Origin: Paracoccus stylophorae
GTDB lineage: Bacteria > Pseudomonadota > Alphaproteobacteria > Rhodobacterales > Rhodobacteraceae
Length of the DNA stretch: 64,000 nucleotides
Assembly (NCBI RefSeq): GCF_028553765.1
Contig: NZ_CP067134.1
Coordinates: 3,081,001-3,145,000 of the forward strand
Reading direction: 5' to 3'
Position 1 is the stretch's first letter, and every line of letters starts with the position of its first letter. Below are positions 56,087-64,000 of this stretch, piece by piece. The notes below the pieces were generated by a model that was given only the letters and a program-made list of their open reading frames with translations, did no database searches and was not told the origin of the DNA. The position numbers and the translations under genes were made by a program.

Positions 56087-57154
56087 ATGGACGACCTGAT
56101 TTTTCTCGGCCTTGAAAGCAGTTGCGACGACACCGCCGCCGCCATCGTCACCGGCGACCGGCGTATCCTGTCGTCCGTCGTCAGCAGTCAGGCCGATCTG
56201 CACGAGGATTTCGGCGGCGTCGTCCCCGAAATCGCCGCCCGCGCCCATGCCGAGCGGCTGGACCTGGCGGCGGAACAGGCGTTGTCGCAGGCGGGCGTGG
56301 CGCTGCGCGATCTGTCGAGCGTCGCGGTGACGGCGGGGCCGGGGCTGATCGGCGGGGTGATGGCCGGCGTGATGTGCGCCAAGGGCATCGCGGCGGGCGC
56401 GGGTCTGCCCCTGGTCGGGGTGAACCATCTGGCCGGCCACGCGCTGACGCCGCGCCTGACCGACGGGGTGGCGTTTCCCTATCTGATGCTGCTGGTCTCG
56501 GGGGGGCACTGCCAGTTTCTGCGCGTCGACGGCCCCGAGGATTTCAGCCGTCTGGGCGGCACCATCGACGATGCGCCGGGCGAGGCGTTCGACAAGCTGG
56601 CCAAGCTGCTGGCCCTGCCCCAGCCCGGCGGCCCCGCCGTCGAGGCCGAGGCGTTGCGCGGCGATCCCGACCGCTTCGATCTGCCCCGCCCGCTGCTGGA
56701 CCGGCCCGGATGCGAGTTGTCGTTTTCGGGGCTGAAGACCGCGGCGCTGCGGCTGCGCGACCGGCTGATCGCGGAACAGGGCGGGCTGCGGCAGACCGAC
56801 CGCAGCGATCTGTGCGCCGCCTTTCAGACCGCCGTGGCCGATATCCTGGCCGAGAAATCGCGCCGCGCGCTGGCCGCCAGCCCGGTGCCGCTGCTGGCCG
56901 TGGCGGGCGGGGTGGCCGCGAATCGGGTCATCCGCGCCGCGCTGGAGCGGGTGACGGGCGATCGGGGCGTGCGCTTTCTGGCCCCGCCCCTGCCGCTGTG
57001 CACCGATAACGGCGCGATGATCGCCTGGGCCGGGATCGAGCGATTCCGCCTGGGCCGGCGCGACGGGATGGATCTGGCCGCGCGGCCGCGCTGGCCCCTG
57101 GACGAACGCGCCGCACCGATGCTGGGCAGCGGCAGGAAGGGGGCCAAGGCATGA
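56087..57154 (+). CDS. tsaD: tRNA threonylcarbamoyladenosine synthase subunit TsaD
   Basis: The 355-residue enzyme starts [20 protein letters not shown]. It has the metal-binding [16 protein letters not shown] and [13 protein letters not shown] histidines, [13 protein letters not shown] and [13 protein letters not shown]. TsaD with TsaB and TsaE transfers the threonylcarbamoyl group to A37 of ANN-decoding tRNAs. The start is fixed by the family N-terminus; the ribosome site is weak. Its stop overlaps the gpsA start as ATGA. Confidence 0.96.
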   Translation: MDDLIFLGLESSCDDTAAAIVTGDRRILSSVVSSQADLHEDFGGVVPEIAARAHAERLDLAAEQALSQAGVALRDLSSVAVTAGPGLIGGVMAGVMCAKGIAAGAGLPLVGVNHLAGHALTPRLTDGVAFPYLMLLVSGGHCQFLRVDGPEDFSRLGGTIDDAPGEAFDKLAKLLALPQPGGPAVEAEALRGDPDRFDLPRPLLDRPGCELSFSGLKTAALRLRDRLIAEQGGLRQTDRSDLCAAFQTAVADILAEKSRRALAASPVPLLAVAGGVAANRVIRAALERVTGDRGVRFLAPPLPLCTDNGAMIAWAGIERFRLGRRDGMDLAARPRWPLDERAAPMLGSGRKGAKA

Positions 57155-58092
57155 AGATCGCGATCCTGGGCGCCGGCGCCTTCGGAACCGCGCTGGCGGT
57201 GGCGCTGTCGGTGAAGGGGCCGGTGACGCTGTGGGGGCGCCGGATCGGATGGCGGGGCGAAAACCCGCGCCTGCCGGGGATTCCCCTGCCCGAGGCGGTT
57301 GCCGTGACCGACGATCCGGCGGCGGCGATGGGCTGCGACACCATGCTGCTGGCGATGCCCGCGCAGGCGCTTGGCGGGTTTCTGGCCGAACACGGGCCGG
57401 CGCTGGACGGCAAGATGCTGGTCAGCACCGCCAAGGGCATCGACCTGCGCCGGCTGACCGGACCCTCGGCGCTGATCGCCGAGGCATGTCCCGCCGCGCG
57501 CATCGCCGTGCTGACCGGCCCGTCCTTCGCCGCCGACATCGCACGCGGCCTGCCCACCGCGCTGACGCTGGCCTGCGCCGATCCGGCAACGGGGCAGGCG
57601 CTGCAACACGCGCTGTCCACGCCGGTCCTGCGGCTGTATCGCACGACCGATGTGACCGGCGCGGAACTGGGCGGCGCGCTGAAGAACGTCATCGCCATCG
57701 CCGCCGGCGTCGTCATCGGCGCGCGGCTTGGCGACAGCGCCCGCGCCGCGATCATCACGCGCGGATTCGCCGAAATGACCCGGCTGGCCGGCCGGCTTGG
57801 CGCGCGGCCCGAAACGCTGACCGGTCTGTCGGGGCTGGGCGATCTGACGCTGACCTGCACATCGCAGCAATCGCGCAACTTCCGCTTTGGCCACGCGCTT
57901 GGCGCGGGGGCCGATTTCGACGCCGCCACCACCGTCGAGGGGGTCGCGACCGCCCGCGCCGTCGCCCGCCTGGCCGACCGGATCGATCAGGACATGCCCA
58001 TCGCCGCGATGGTCGCGCGGCTTGCCGACGGGCTGGTTTCGGTCGACAACGCCCTGGAACATCTGATGAGCCGACCGCTGAAGGAGGAATGA
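57151..58092 (+). CDS. gpsA: Glycerol-3-phosphate dehydrogenase (NAD(P)+)
   Basis: The 313-residue enzyme starts [20 protein letters not shown] with the GxGxxG NAD(P) motif. It has [34 protein letters not shown], the catalytic lysine region [19 protein letters not shown] and [12 protein letters not shown]. It makes sn-glycerol-3-phosphate for phospholipids. It overlaps tsaD by 4 bases and its TGA overlaps the yciI start. Confidence 0.96.
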   Translation: MKIAILGAGAFGTALAVALSVKGPVTLWGRRIGWRGENPRLPGIPLPEAVAVTDDPAAAMGCDTMLLAMPAQALGGFLAEHGPALDGKMLVSTAKGIDLRRLTGPSALIAEACPAARIAVLTGPSFAADIARGLPTALTLACADPATGQALQHALSTPVLRLYRTTDVTGAELGGALKNVIAIAAGVVIGARLGDSARAAIITRGFAEMTRLAGRLGARPETLTGLSGLGDLTLTCTSQQSRNFRFGHALGAGADFDAATTVEGVATARAVARLADRIDQDMPIAAMVARLADGLVSVDNALEHLMSRPLKEE

Positions 58093-58364
58093 TGCCGCTT
58101 TTCGCCGTGATCTGCCGGGACAGGCCCGGCGCGCTTCAGATCCGTCTGAACACCCGCGACGCCCATCTGGGCTTCATCCATGACAGCGGCATCGTGCGCA
58201 TGGCCGGCCCGCTGATCGAAGGGGGCGAGATGTGCGGCTCGCTGCTGATCGTCGAGACGGACGATCTTGCGGCGGCGTCGGACTGGGCCGCGCAGGACCC
58301 CTACAAGGCAGCCGGCCTGTTCGACAGCGTCGAGGTGATCGAATGGAAGAAGGTGGTCGGCTGA
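58092..58364 (+). CDS. YciI-family protein
   Basis: The 90-residue protein begins [28 protein letters not shown] lies just upstream and an ATG one codon earlier (58089) is an alternative start. It has the YciI fold with RDAHLGFIHDSGIVRMAGPL and QDPYKAAGLFDSVEVIEWKK. His/Asp pairs in this family form a ferredoxin-like dimer with a possible catalytic site; the function is unknown. It overlaps gpsA and the EVE gene (TGATG), so all are co-translated. Confidence 0.88.
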   Translation: MPLFAVICRDRPGALQIRLNTRDAHLGFIHDSGIVRMAGPLIEGGEMCGSLLIVETDDLAAASDWAAQDPYKAAGLFDSVEVIEWKKVVG

Positions 58365-58777
58365 TGGCGTATTGGCTGTTCAAGTCGGAGCCCGACGCCT
58401 TCGGGTGGGACGATCTGGTCGCCAAGGGCGACCGGGGCGAGGAATGGGACGGGGTGCGCAGCTATCAGGCGCGCAACAACATGCGGGAGATGAAAAAGGG
58501 CGATCTGGGCCTGTTCTATCACTCGAATATCGGGAAAGAGGCCGTCGGCATCGTCGAGGTCATCGCCGAGGCGCATCCCGATTCGACCGCGGACGATCCG
58601 AAATGGGAATGCGTGGACGTGAAGGCGGTGAAACCCCTTCCGCGCCCGGTCTCGCTGGATCAGGCGAAACAGGAACCGCGCCTGAAGGACATGGTCCTGG
58701 TCAACAACAGCCGCCTGTCCGTGCAGCCGGTCACGGACGAGGAATGGGCCGTGGTGATGGAGCTTGCGGGGCTGTAG
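58364..58777 (+). CDS. EVE-domain protein
   Basis: The 137-residue protein starts MAYWLFKSEPDAFGWDDLVA and contains the EVE/thymocyte-nuclear-protein motifs WDGVRSYQARNNMREMKKGD and LGLFYHSNIGKEAVGIVEVI. This PUA-like fold binds modified bases in nucleic acids. In bacteria such genes often stand near tsaD/gpsA, as here. The start overlaps the YciI stop. It occupies a full single domain with no fusion. Confidence 0.92.
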   Translation: MAYWLFKSEPDAFGWDDLVAKGDRGEEWDGVRSYQARNNMREMKKGDLGLFYHSNIGKEAVGIVEVIAEAHPDSTADDPKWECVDVKAVKPLPRPVSLDQAKQEPRLKDMVLVNNSRLSVQPVTDEEWAVVMELAGL

Positions 58778-58874
58778 CCGCCGGCCGGCACCGGCGCGCG
58801 GTTTCGGACAAAGCCGCTTCATCTTGCCGGATCGCCGCGCTAGGGTCCGGCGATTCCGGCAGCCAGGAGGGCCC

Positions 58875-59120
58875 ATGAGCCAGCGTCTTCATCTCGTTTT
58901 CGGCGGCGAACTGATCGACCCGCAATCGACCGAGTTCCGCGATACCGACGACATCCATATCGTCGGCATCTTCCCGAACTATCAGACCGCCTACAACGCC
59001 TGGAAATCCGAGGCGCAGCGGACCGTGGACAGCGCCCATACCCGTTACTTCATCGCGCATCTGCACCGGCTGCGCGACGAGGAAACCGAAATCAGCCCGA
59101 CCGAGGAACTGGGCAGCTGA
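58875..59120 (+). CDS. DUF4170 small protein
   Basis: The 81-residue cytosolic protein starts MSQRLHLVFGGELIDPQSTE (SD CAGGAGG) and contains DDIHIVGIFPNYQTAYNAWK and HTRYFIAHLHRLRDEE. It matches DUF4170, found in alphaproteobacteria. Its stop overlaps the waaA-like start (TGATG), a neighbourhood that hints at a role in Kdo or lipid A formation, though the biochemical role is unknown. Confidence 0.88.
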   Translation: MSQRLHLVFGGELIDPQSTEFRDTDDIHIVGIFPNYQTAYNAWKSEAQRTVDSAHTRYFIAHLHRLRDEETEISPTEELGS

Positions 59121-60298
59121 TGGCGGCCTCCGGTCTGGGCAGGCTGGGGCTGTGGCTGCATCTGCGCGGCGCGCCCCGGATGCCCGTGGACCGGATCGCC
59201 CTGCCCAAGGGCGACGGACCCGTGCTGATCCTGCACATCTCGGACGAGGCGGGGCGCGCGGCCACGCAGGTCGCGCCGCGGCTGCTGGCCAGCCTGCCCG
59301 ATCTGCGGATCGCCCGGATCGGGCAGACCGGCATTCCCGATCCCGGCGACGATCTTGCCGCCGCGCAGGCCCTGCTGACGGCGGCCAAGCCCGGCGCGGT
59401 GCTTCTTCTGGGCGCCGATCTGCCCGCCGCGCTGATCGCCGCCGCCGACCGTCTGCACGTGCCCGTGATCCTGGCCGAGGCGCGGCTGGACCCGCTGACG
59501 CCCCGATGGGGGCTGCGCGCGGCAGTCCGCCGGCAGTTGCTGGCGGGCATGCGCGCGGTGCTGGTCACCGATGCGGTCAGCCACCGCACCGCGATCCGCA
59601 TGGGCGCCGATCCCGCCCGCGTGGTCCTGACCGGCCCCGTCGCCGAGATCCGCGAACCGCTGAGCTGCACCGAGGCCGAGCGCGAGGGTTTCGCCCAGCT
59701 TCTCAGCGGCCGCCACACCTGGTTCGCCGTCGCCGTCCCGCCGCAAGAGGAAGAGGCGGTGCTGAACGCCCACCGCGCGGCGATGCGGCAATCGCACCGC
59801 GCGCTGCTGGTTCTGGCGCCGCTGGACCCGGCCCGCATCGACCCGCTGGCCGAGGCGATCGAGCGTGACGGGATGCTGGTCGCGCGCCGCAGCCTGGACG
59901 AGGACCCCACCGACGAGGTGCATGTGATGATCACCGACGGCCCGACCGAGATGGGGCTTTGGTATCGGCTGGCCTCGGTCAGCTTCATGGGCGGCACCCT
60001 GTCGGGCGAGGATCAGGCCGCCCGCCACCCGTTCGAGGCCGCGGCCCTGGGTTCGGCCATCGTGCACGGCCCGGCGACGGCGCGGCATGCGACCGAATGG
60101 CAGCAGCTTGACGCCGCAGGCGCGGCGCGGCAGGTCGGCGATGCCGCGCAGCTGGCCGATACCATCGCCGAGCTGACGCAGCCCGATCTGGTCGCGGCGC
60201 TGGCCAGCAGCGCCTGGACGATCAGCACCGGCGGCGCGGATGTCGCCAACCGCATCGCCGCGCCGGTGCTGGAGGCGCTTGCCGAGGCCCGGCCATGA
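59120..60298 (+). CDS. Diverged WaaA-like (Kdo transferase family) protein
   Basis: The 392-residue protein lies between DUF4170 and lpxK, the usual place of waaA. The C-terminal half keeps family features: [20 protein letters not shown] and [16 protein letters not shown]. The N-terminal half has [20 protein letters not shown] and [11 protein letters not shown]. The usual catalytic ASxGE motif after a conserved His is replaced by [12 protein letters not shown], with no Glu in register. It may still be the Kdo transferase with a shifted active site, or a non-enzymatic or altered-specificity relative. The start overlaps DUF4170 by one base. Confidence 0.7.
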   Translation: MAASGLGRLGLWLHLRGAPRMPVDRIALPKGDGPVLILHISDEAGRAATQVAPRLLASLPDLRIARIGQTGIPDPGDDLAAAQALLTAAKPGAVLLLGADLPAALIAAADRLHVPVILAEARLDPLTPRWGLRAAVRRQLLAGMRAVLVTDAVSHRTAIRMGADPARVVLTGPVAEIREPLSCTEAEREGFAQLLSGRHTWFAVAVPPQEEEAVLNAHRAAMRQSHRALLVLAPLDPARIDPLAEAIERDGMLVARRSLDEDPTDEVHVMITDGPTEMGLWYRLASVSFMGGTLSGEDQAARHPFEAAALGSAIVHGPATARHATEWQQLDAAGAARQVGDAAQLADTIAELTQPDLVAALASSAWTISTGGADVANRIAAPVLEALAEARP

Positions 60299-61290
60299 GG
60301 CGCGCACCGCCCTTCTGGTACCTGACCCCGCCCACGCTTGCGGCGCGCGCGCTGACCCCTCTGGCGCGGCTTTATGCGCGTGCGACGGCGCGGCGGCTGG
60401 CCGGCGGTGCGCGGGCGCGGGTCGGCGTGCCGGTGATCTGCGTGGGAAACCTGAACGCCGGCGGGACCGGCAAGACGCCCACGGTCATCTATCTTCAGCA
60501 GCTTCTTCGGGATCGCGGGATCGGCGTTCACGTCGTCTCGCGCGGCTATGGCGGAACGCAGAAAGACCCGCTGCGCGTCGATGAGCGTCGCCACGACGCC
60601 GCGCTGACCGGGGACGAGCCCTTGCTGATGTCCGCCTTCGGGCCGGTCTGGGTGGCCGATGACCGCCTTGCCGGCGCCCGCGCCGCCGCGCGCGACGGGG
60701 CGCGGGCGATCCTGCTGGATGACGGGTTTCAGGACCCGGCGCTGGCCCACGATCTGTCGCTGGTGGTCGTGGATGCGGCCAAGGGGTTCGGGAACGGGCT
60801 GTGCCTGCCCGCCGGTCCGCTGCGCGAACCGGTGGAGACGGGGCTGGCGCGGGCCGATCTGCTGCTGAGCATCGGTCCCGCCGAGATGCAGGACCGTTTT
60901 TCCGTGCCGCCCGGCGCGCCGCCGCGCCTGCGCGGGCGGCTGGCGCCGCTGCAGACCGGCATCGACTGGCAGGGTCACCGCGTTCTGGCCTTCGCGGGCA
61001 TCGGGCACCCGGAAAAATTCTTCGCGACGCTGCGGACCCTTGGGGCCGATCTGGTCCGGGCCGAGGCGCTGGACGATCACCAACCTTTCACCGCCGCGCT
61101 TCTGACCCGGCTTGAGGCCGAGGCAAGATCGCTGAATGCGCAGCTTGTGACCACCGAAAAAGATGCCGTCCGCCTGCCGCGCAGCTTTCGCCCGAACGTC
61201 CTGGCCCTGCCCGTCAGGCTGGAACTTGACGATACCGGGCCGCTGGATGCGGTGCTGGCATCGCTGTTTTCCGACCGGCACGCGGAGTGA
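60295..61290 (+). CDS. lpxK: Tetraacyldisaccharide 4'-kinase
   Basis: The 331-residue inner-membrane kinase starts [20 protein letters not shown], with a near-N-terminal hydrophobic anchor. It has Walker [55 protein letters not shown] and [15 protein letters not shown]. It adds the 4'-phosphate to lipid A precursor. It overlaps the waaA-like gene by ATGA, forming a lipid A/Kdo operon, and is followed by a small membrane ORF and xpaC. Confidence 0.95.
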   Translation: MRRAPPFWYLTPPTLAARALTPLARLYARATARRLAGGARARVGVPVICVGNLNAGGTGKTPTVIYLQQLLRDRGIGVHVVSRGYGGTQKDPLRVDERRHDAALTGDEPLLMSAFGPVWVADDRLAGARAAARDGARAILLDDGFQDPALAHDLSLVVVDAAKGFGNGLCLPAGPLREPVETGLARADLLLSIGPAEMQDRFSVPPGAPPRLRGRLAPLQTGIDWQGHRVLAFAGIGHPEKFFATLRTLGADLVRAEALDDHQPFTAALLTRLEAEARSLNAQLVTTEKDAVRLPRSFRPNVLALPVRLELDDTGPLDAVLASLFSDRHAE

Positions 61291-61401
61291 GACAGGGGCC
61301 GCGCCCTTTGCAATCCGCCCGCCAGTCCCGATATAGCGGACAGGACCGCCCGCGCCGGATACGCGGGCAGGCCGCCCGAATCGACGCCGGAAAGGACCCA
61401 C

Positions 61402-61485
61402 ATGTCGCGCAAGGCCATGCAGAGGCTGAGTTTCTATCTTCTGGTGCTGCTGACGCTTTACGCGTCGCTGGCCGGCGCGGGCTGA
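61402..61485 (+). CDS. 27-residue membrane microprotein
   Basis: ATG at 61402 gives MSRKAMQRLSFYLLVLLTLY and then ASLAGAG, ending in TGA 61483-61485. It has AAAGGA five bases before the ATG. A basic N-terminus followed by a hydrophobic helix predicts a single inner-membrane span, N-in. It sits between lpxK and xpaC (10 bases before xpaC). It resembles no named family known to me. Evidence is start, ribosome site, length and hydrophobic pattern only; translation is unproven. Confidence 0.55.
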   Translation: MSRKAMQRLSFYLLVLLTLYASLAGAG

Positions 61486-61495
61486 GGGCGCGGCG

Positions 61496-62482
61496 ATGGC
61501 GACACGATTCGGCGGACGGTTCTCGCCCGACATGCCCGACCGCGACGGCCGGCGCGCACCATCCCCGCCCCGGCTGCACCGCCTGGCCTCGCGTCCGAAA
61601 TGGGTGACCATCGCGGCCACGCCGTTTCTGCTCGGCGCGTTCTTTCAGGGGCCGCTGGACATGGTCACCGATCTGGCGGCCTTCGGCGTGATCGCCGCCG
61701 CGATGTGGATGACGCGCGAGGGGCTGGCCGCCGAGGCCGCCTATGACGCGCGGCGCGTCGCCCGCCGCCCGGCGATCCCGCGCAAGCTGTTCGGCGGCGT
61801 TCTGACCGGCCTTGGGCTGGGGCTGGGCGCGGCGGAACCGGGTGCGGCGCTTGGGGCGGGGGCCATCGGGATTGCCGGCCTGGCGCTGCACTGGCTGGCC
61901 TTCGGCGCCGATCCGATGCGCGACAAGGGCATGGAGGGCGTGGACGATTTCCAGCAAAGCCGCGCCGCGCGCATGATCGAAGAGGGCGAGGCGCATCTGG
62001 CCCAGATGCAGGATACCGTCGCGCAGTTGCGCGACCGCCAGTTGCAGGCGCGCGTGGCCATGTTCGCCGCCACGGTTCAGGATCTGTTCGACCGGGTTCG
62101 CGAAAACCCCGGCGATCTGTCGGCGGCGCGGCGTTACATGGGCGTGTATCTGGTCGGCGCGCGCGATGCGACGGCCAAGTTCGCCGCGCTGTATCGCCGC
62201 ACCGAAGACCCCGGCACGCGCGCCGCCTATGAGACGTTTCTGGACGATCTGGAAAAGGATTTCAGCGCCCGTTCGGACCGCCTGCTGGAGGGCGACCGCA
62301 GCGATCTTGAGATCGAGATCGCGGTGCTGCGCGACCGGCTGGCGCGCGAGGGTGTGCGGCCCCGGACAGACAGCGAGACCGGGCCCGAACCCGCGACGCC
62401 GCGCGCCGTGACCAGTCAGGATGCGCGCACGCTGGACGATCTGCTGACCCCGGATCGCGACCCGGCCAAGACCCGCCGCTAG
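61496..62482 (+). CDS. XpaC-like membrane protein (5-bromo-4-chloroindolyl phosphate hydrolysis family)
   Basis: The 328-residue protein has an N-terminal basic/disordered part (1-35), two to three membrane segments (WVTIAATPFLLGAFFQGPLD at ~38, MVTDLAAFGVIAAAMWMTRE at ~58, and a Gly-rich LTGLGLGLGAAEPGAALGAG near 105-140), and a long cytosolic helical part with RAARMIEEGEAHLAQMQDTV and RRYMGVYLVGARDATAKFAA. This matches the XpaC family, named from Bacillus subtilis with uncertain activity. It follows lpxK and the microprotein on the same strand. Confidence 0.8.
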   Translation: MATRFGGRFSPDMPDRDGRRAPSPPRLHRLASRPKWVTIAATPFLLGAFFQGPLDMVTDLAAFGVIAAAMWMTREGLAAEAAYDARRVARRPAIPRKLFGGVLTGLGLGLGAAEPGAALGAGAIGIAGLALHWLAFGADPMRDKGMEGVDDFQQSRAARMIEEGEAHLAQMQDTVAQLRDRQLQARVAMFAATVQDLFDRVRENPGDLSAARRYMGVYLVGARDATAKFAALYRRTEDPGTRAAYETFLDDLEKDFSARSDRLLEGDRSDLEIEIAVLRDRLAREGVRPRTDSETGPEPATPRAVTSQDARTLDDLLTPDRDPAKTRR

Positions 62483-62488
62483 GTTGCG

Positions 62489-63268
62489 ATGCCCAGATTC
62501 GCGCTGAAGATCGAATATGACGGCCGCCCCTTTGCCGGCTGGCAGGCGCAGGCCGACCAACCCTCGGTCCAGGGCACGGTCGAGGCGGCGCTGGCGCGGC
62601 TGGACGCGGGATTTGCCGCCGGCGCGCGGATCGCGGCGGCAGGTCGCACCGATGCCGGCGTGCACGCGACCGGGCAGGTCGCCCATGCCGATCTGGTCCG
62701 CGACTGGGACCCGGCGCGGCTGTGCGAGGCGCTGAATTTTCACCTTCGGCCCGCGCCCATCGCCGTGCTGGCGGCGGCGCGGACGGGGGACGATTTTCAC
62801 GCCCGGTTTTCGGCCGTGCAGCGGCGCTATCTGTTCCGGCTGATCGCCCGCCGCGCGCCGATGACGCATCTGCGCGGGCTTGTCTGGCAGGTGCGCAATA
62901 CGCTGGATGCCGACGCGATGCGACAGGGCGCGGCGCAGCTGATCGGGCATCACGATTTCACGACGTTCCGGTCCTCGATCTGTCAGGCCAGAAGCCCGCT
63001 CAAGACGCTGGACGACATCGCCATCGACGAGGTCGCGATTCCGCATGGCCGCGAATATCGCTTTTCCCTGACGGCACGGTCATTCCTGCACAACCAGGTG
63101 CGCTCCATCGTCGGCACGCTGGAGCGGGTGGGCGCCGGCGCATGGCCGCCCGAGCGGGTGGGCACGGCGCTGGCCGCCCGCGACCGCGCCGCCTGCGGAC
63201 CTGTCTGCAAGCCGCACGGACTGTATCTGACGGGGGTCGGCTATCCCGAGGATCCGTTCGCGACCTAA
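62489..63268 (+). CDS. truA: tRNA pseudouridine synthase A
   Basis: The 259-residue enzyme starts [20 protein letters not shown], with the catalytic aspartate in [20 protein letters not shown], the [19 protein letters not shown] segment, and [18 protein letters not shown]. It makes pseudouridine at positions 38-40 of many tRNAs. It lies 6 bases after xpaC. Its stop (TAA) overlaps the stop of the convergent sugar transferase by 3 bases. Confidence 0.96.
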   Translation: MPRFALKIEYDGRPFAGWQAQADQPSVQGTVEAALARLDAGFAAGARIAAAGRTDAGVHATGQVAHADLVRDWDPARLCEALNFHLRPAPIAVLAAARTGDDFHARFSAVQRRYLFRLIARRAPMTHLRGLVWQVRNTLDADAMRQGAAQLIGHHDFTTFRSSICQARSPLKTLDDIAIDEVAIPHGREYRFSLTARSFLHNQVRSIVGTLERVGAGAWPPERVGTALAARDRAACGPVCKPHGLYLTGVGYPEDPFAT

Positions 63269-63999
63269 TGCCGCAGGGACTCCTGCACGTCCTGCACCCG
63301 GCCGGTGGGCGAGGGCTTGCGGCCGCGGCGGCGCGGACGCTCATCCCGGCGCGAGACGACGATTTTCAACGTGCTCCACAAGATCCACAGATCCAGGCGC
63401 ATGTCGCGGTGGCGCTGATAGATCAGGTCGATCTTCAGCTTCGCCGGCAGGCAGCGGCGATAATAGGCCATCTCGGTCGCCTCGGCGCTTTTGCAGCGCG
63501 CGAGGATGCGGTCTTCGTGACGGTGATAGATCAGCGTCGCAAGCCCGGTCACGCCGGGGCGGCTTCTCAGAACCTGCGCATAGACGGCCGGAAAGCGCTC
63601 CACGTATTCGCGCAGCGGCGGCCGCGGACCGACAAAGCTCATATCCCCGATCAGGATGTTGAACAGCTGCGGCAATTCGTCGATCCGGCTGCGGCGCAGG
63701 AAATGGCCAACCGGCGTGATGCGCCAGTGCTTGTGCGCGCCGGTCGCGCCGAAATCGTCCTCCTGGCGCAGCATCGTGCGGAATTTCCACTGGGTGAAGG
63801 CGCGGCCCGGCGACCGCATCCGCTGCGCCGAATACAGGATCGGGCGGCCCTGCACGACCAGCAGGATCAACGCGACCGTCGCCATCACCACCGACAGCGG
63901 CACCAGCAGGATCAGCGCCAGCCCGATATCGAACGCGCGCTTGGACAGCGGCATCGGTGCGACGCCGGGCGCAGACGCCTCGCCCAGGAACCAGGCCAT
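63265..63999 (-). CDS. Polyprenyl-phosphate sugar-1-phosphate transferase (bacterial sugar transferase), N-terminus uncertain
   Basis: The visible 244 residues have the sugar-transferase motifs: [18 protein letters not shown] membrane hairpin, [45 protein letters not shown] and [10 protein letters not shown]. It transfers a sugar phosphate to undecaprenyl phosphate, starting an exopolysaccharide or O-antigen unit. An ATG lies on the last bases of the window (63999); a second ATG is at 63954, so the true start may be upstream of the window or internal. It ends in a basic [18 protein letters not shown] tail. Confidence 0.88.
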   Translation of the reverse strand: MAWFLGEASAPGVAPMPLSKRAFDIGLALILLVPLSVVMATVALILLVVQGRPILYSAQRMRSPGRAFTQWKFRTMLRQEDDFGATGAHKHWRITPVGHFLRRSRIDELPQLFNILIGDMSFVGPRPPLREYVERFPAVYAQVLRSRPGVTGLATLIYHRHEDRILARCKSAEATEMAYYRRCLPAKLKIDLIYQRHRDMRLDLWILWSTLKIVVSRRDERPRRRGRKPSPTGRVQDVQESLRH

Positions 64000-64000
64000 C

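Overview
The window is a contiguous piece of a high-GC (roughly two-thirds G+C) alphaproteobacterial chromosome, most likely from the Rhodobacteraceae and plausibly near Paracoccus. That placement is inferred from gene content and order: GcrA, DUF2852, DUF4170 next to a Kdo-transferase-like gene, a kinase-domain-only HPr kinase next to rapZ, Mic60 beside hemY, and a tRNA-Trp-secE-nusG-rplKAJL-rpoBC-rpsLG-fusA-tuf-S10 order. No insertion sequence, prophage, CRISPR array or integron was seen. This is core chromosome, and most of the interest lies in regulation, lineage-specific extensions and small or odd genes.

Region 1 (1-19700, all minus strand) is the translation/transcription block. In transcription order it holds tRNA-Trp, secE, nusG, rplK, rplA, rplJ, rplL, rpoB, rpoC, a rhamnosyltransferase-like gene inserted between two operons, rpsL, rpsG, fusA, tuf (copy 1), rpsJ, rplC and rplD (cut by the window edge). 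Readable sigma70-type promoters lie before tRNA-Trp, rpsL and rpsJ. Terminators or hairpins follow tuf and rpsJ's upstream border, rpoC, rplL and rplA. Region 2 (19760-28711) holds an ABC exporter, a YciE/YciF-type ferritin-like protein, a GMC dehydrogenase with its Tat-exported small subunit, a glyoxalase-fold protein, a ribbon-helix-helix protein, an SDR, a second tuf encoding the same protein, and a DUF533/TerB-like protein.

Region 3 (28849-37780) has a cytochrome c'/cytochrome b561 pair, parC, an SH3-domain membrane protein, an SDR, a HIG1 protein overlapping a cob(I)alamin adenosyltransferase, etfB-etfA, a 3-hydroxyacyl-CoA dehydrogenase and DUF2852. Region 4 (37867-42451) is a regulatory PTS cluster (hprK-rapZ-EIIA(Man)-HPr-tetR) divergent from pckA, so carbon-state signalling sits beside the gluconeogenic entry enzyme. 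Region 5 (42556-51404) holds argD-GNAT-argF, an orphan ABC-2 permease, gcrA, two convergent Nudix genes, metG and an arginase. Region 6 (51475-63999) has tRNA-Leu(UAA), tRNA-Thr(CGU), the hemD-mic60-hemY cluster, the divergent tsaD-gpsA-yciI-EVE run, then DUF4170-waaA-like-lpxK (lipid A/Kdo), an unannotated 27-residue membrane microprotein, xpaC, truA and a sugar transferase.

Main candidates for a second look: (i) GGAAC-N17-CGTT-type (EcfG-like) promoter motifs before the DUF533 and SH3 genes, and a near-match before the YciF-like gene; (ii) a 25-bp palindrome upstream of the DUF2852 gene; (iii) GCGYTAAC palindromes before pckA; (iv) a double-hairpin repeat present twice in opposite orientation; (v) a waaA-like gene lacking the usual catalytic-Glu motif; (vi) the 27-residue microprotein after lpxK; (vii) one-sided sequence identity between the two tuf copies. 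I did not find a clearly new multi-gene system.
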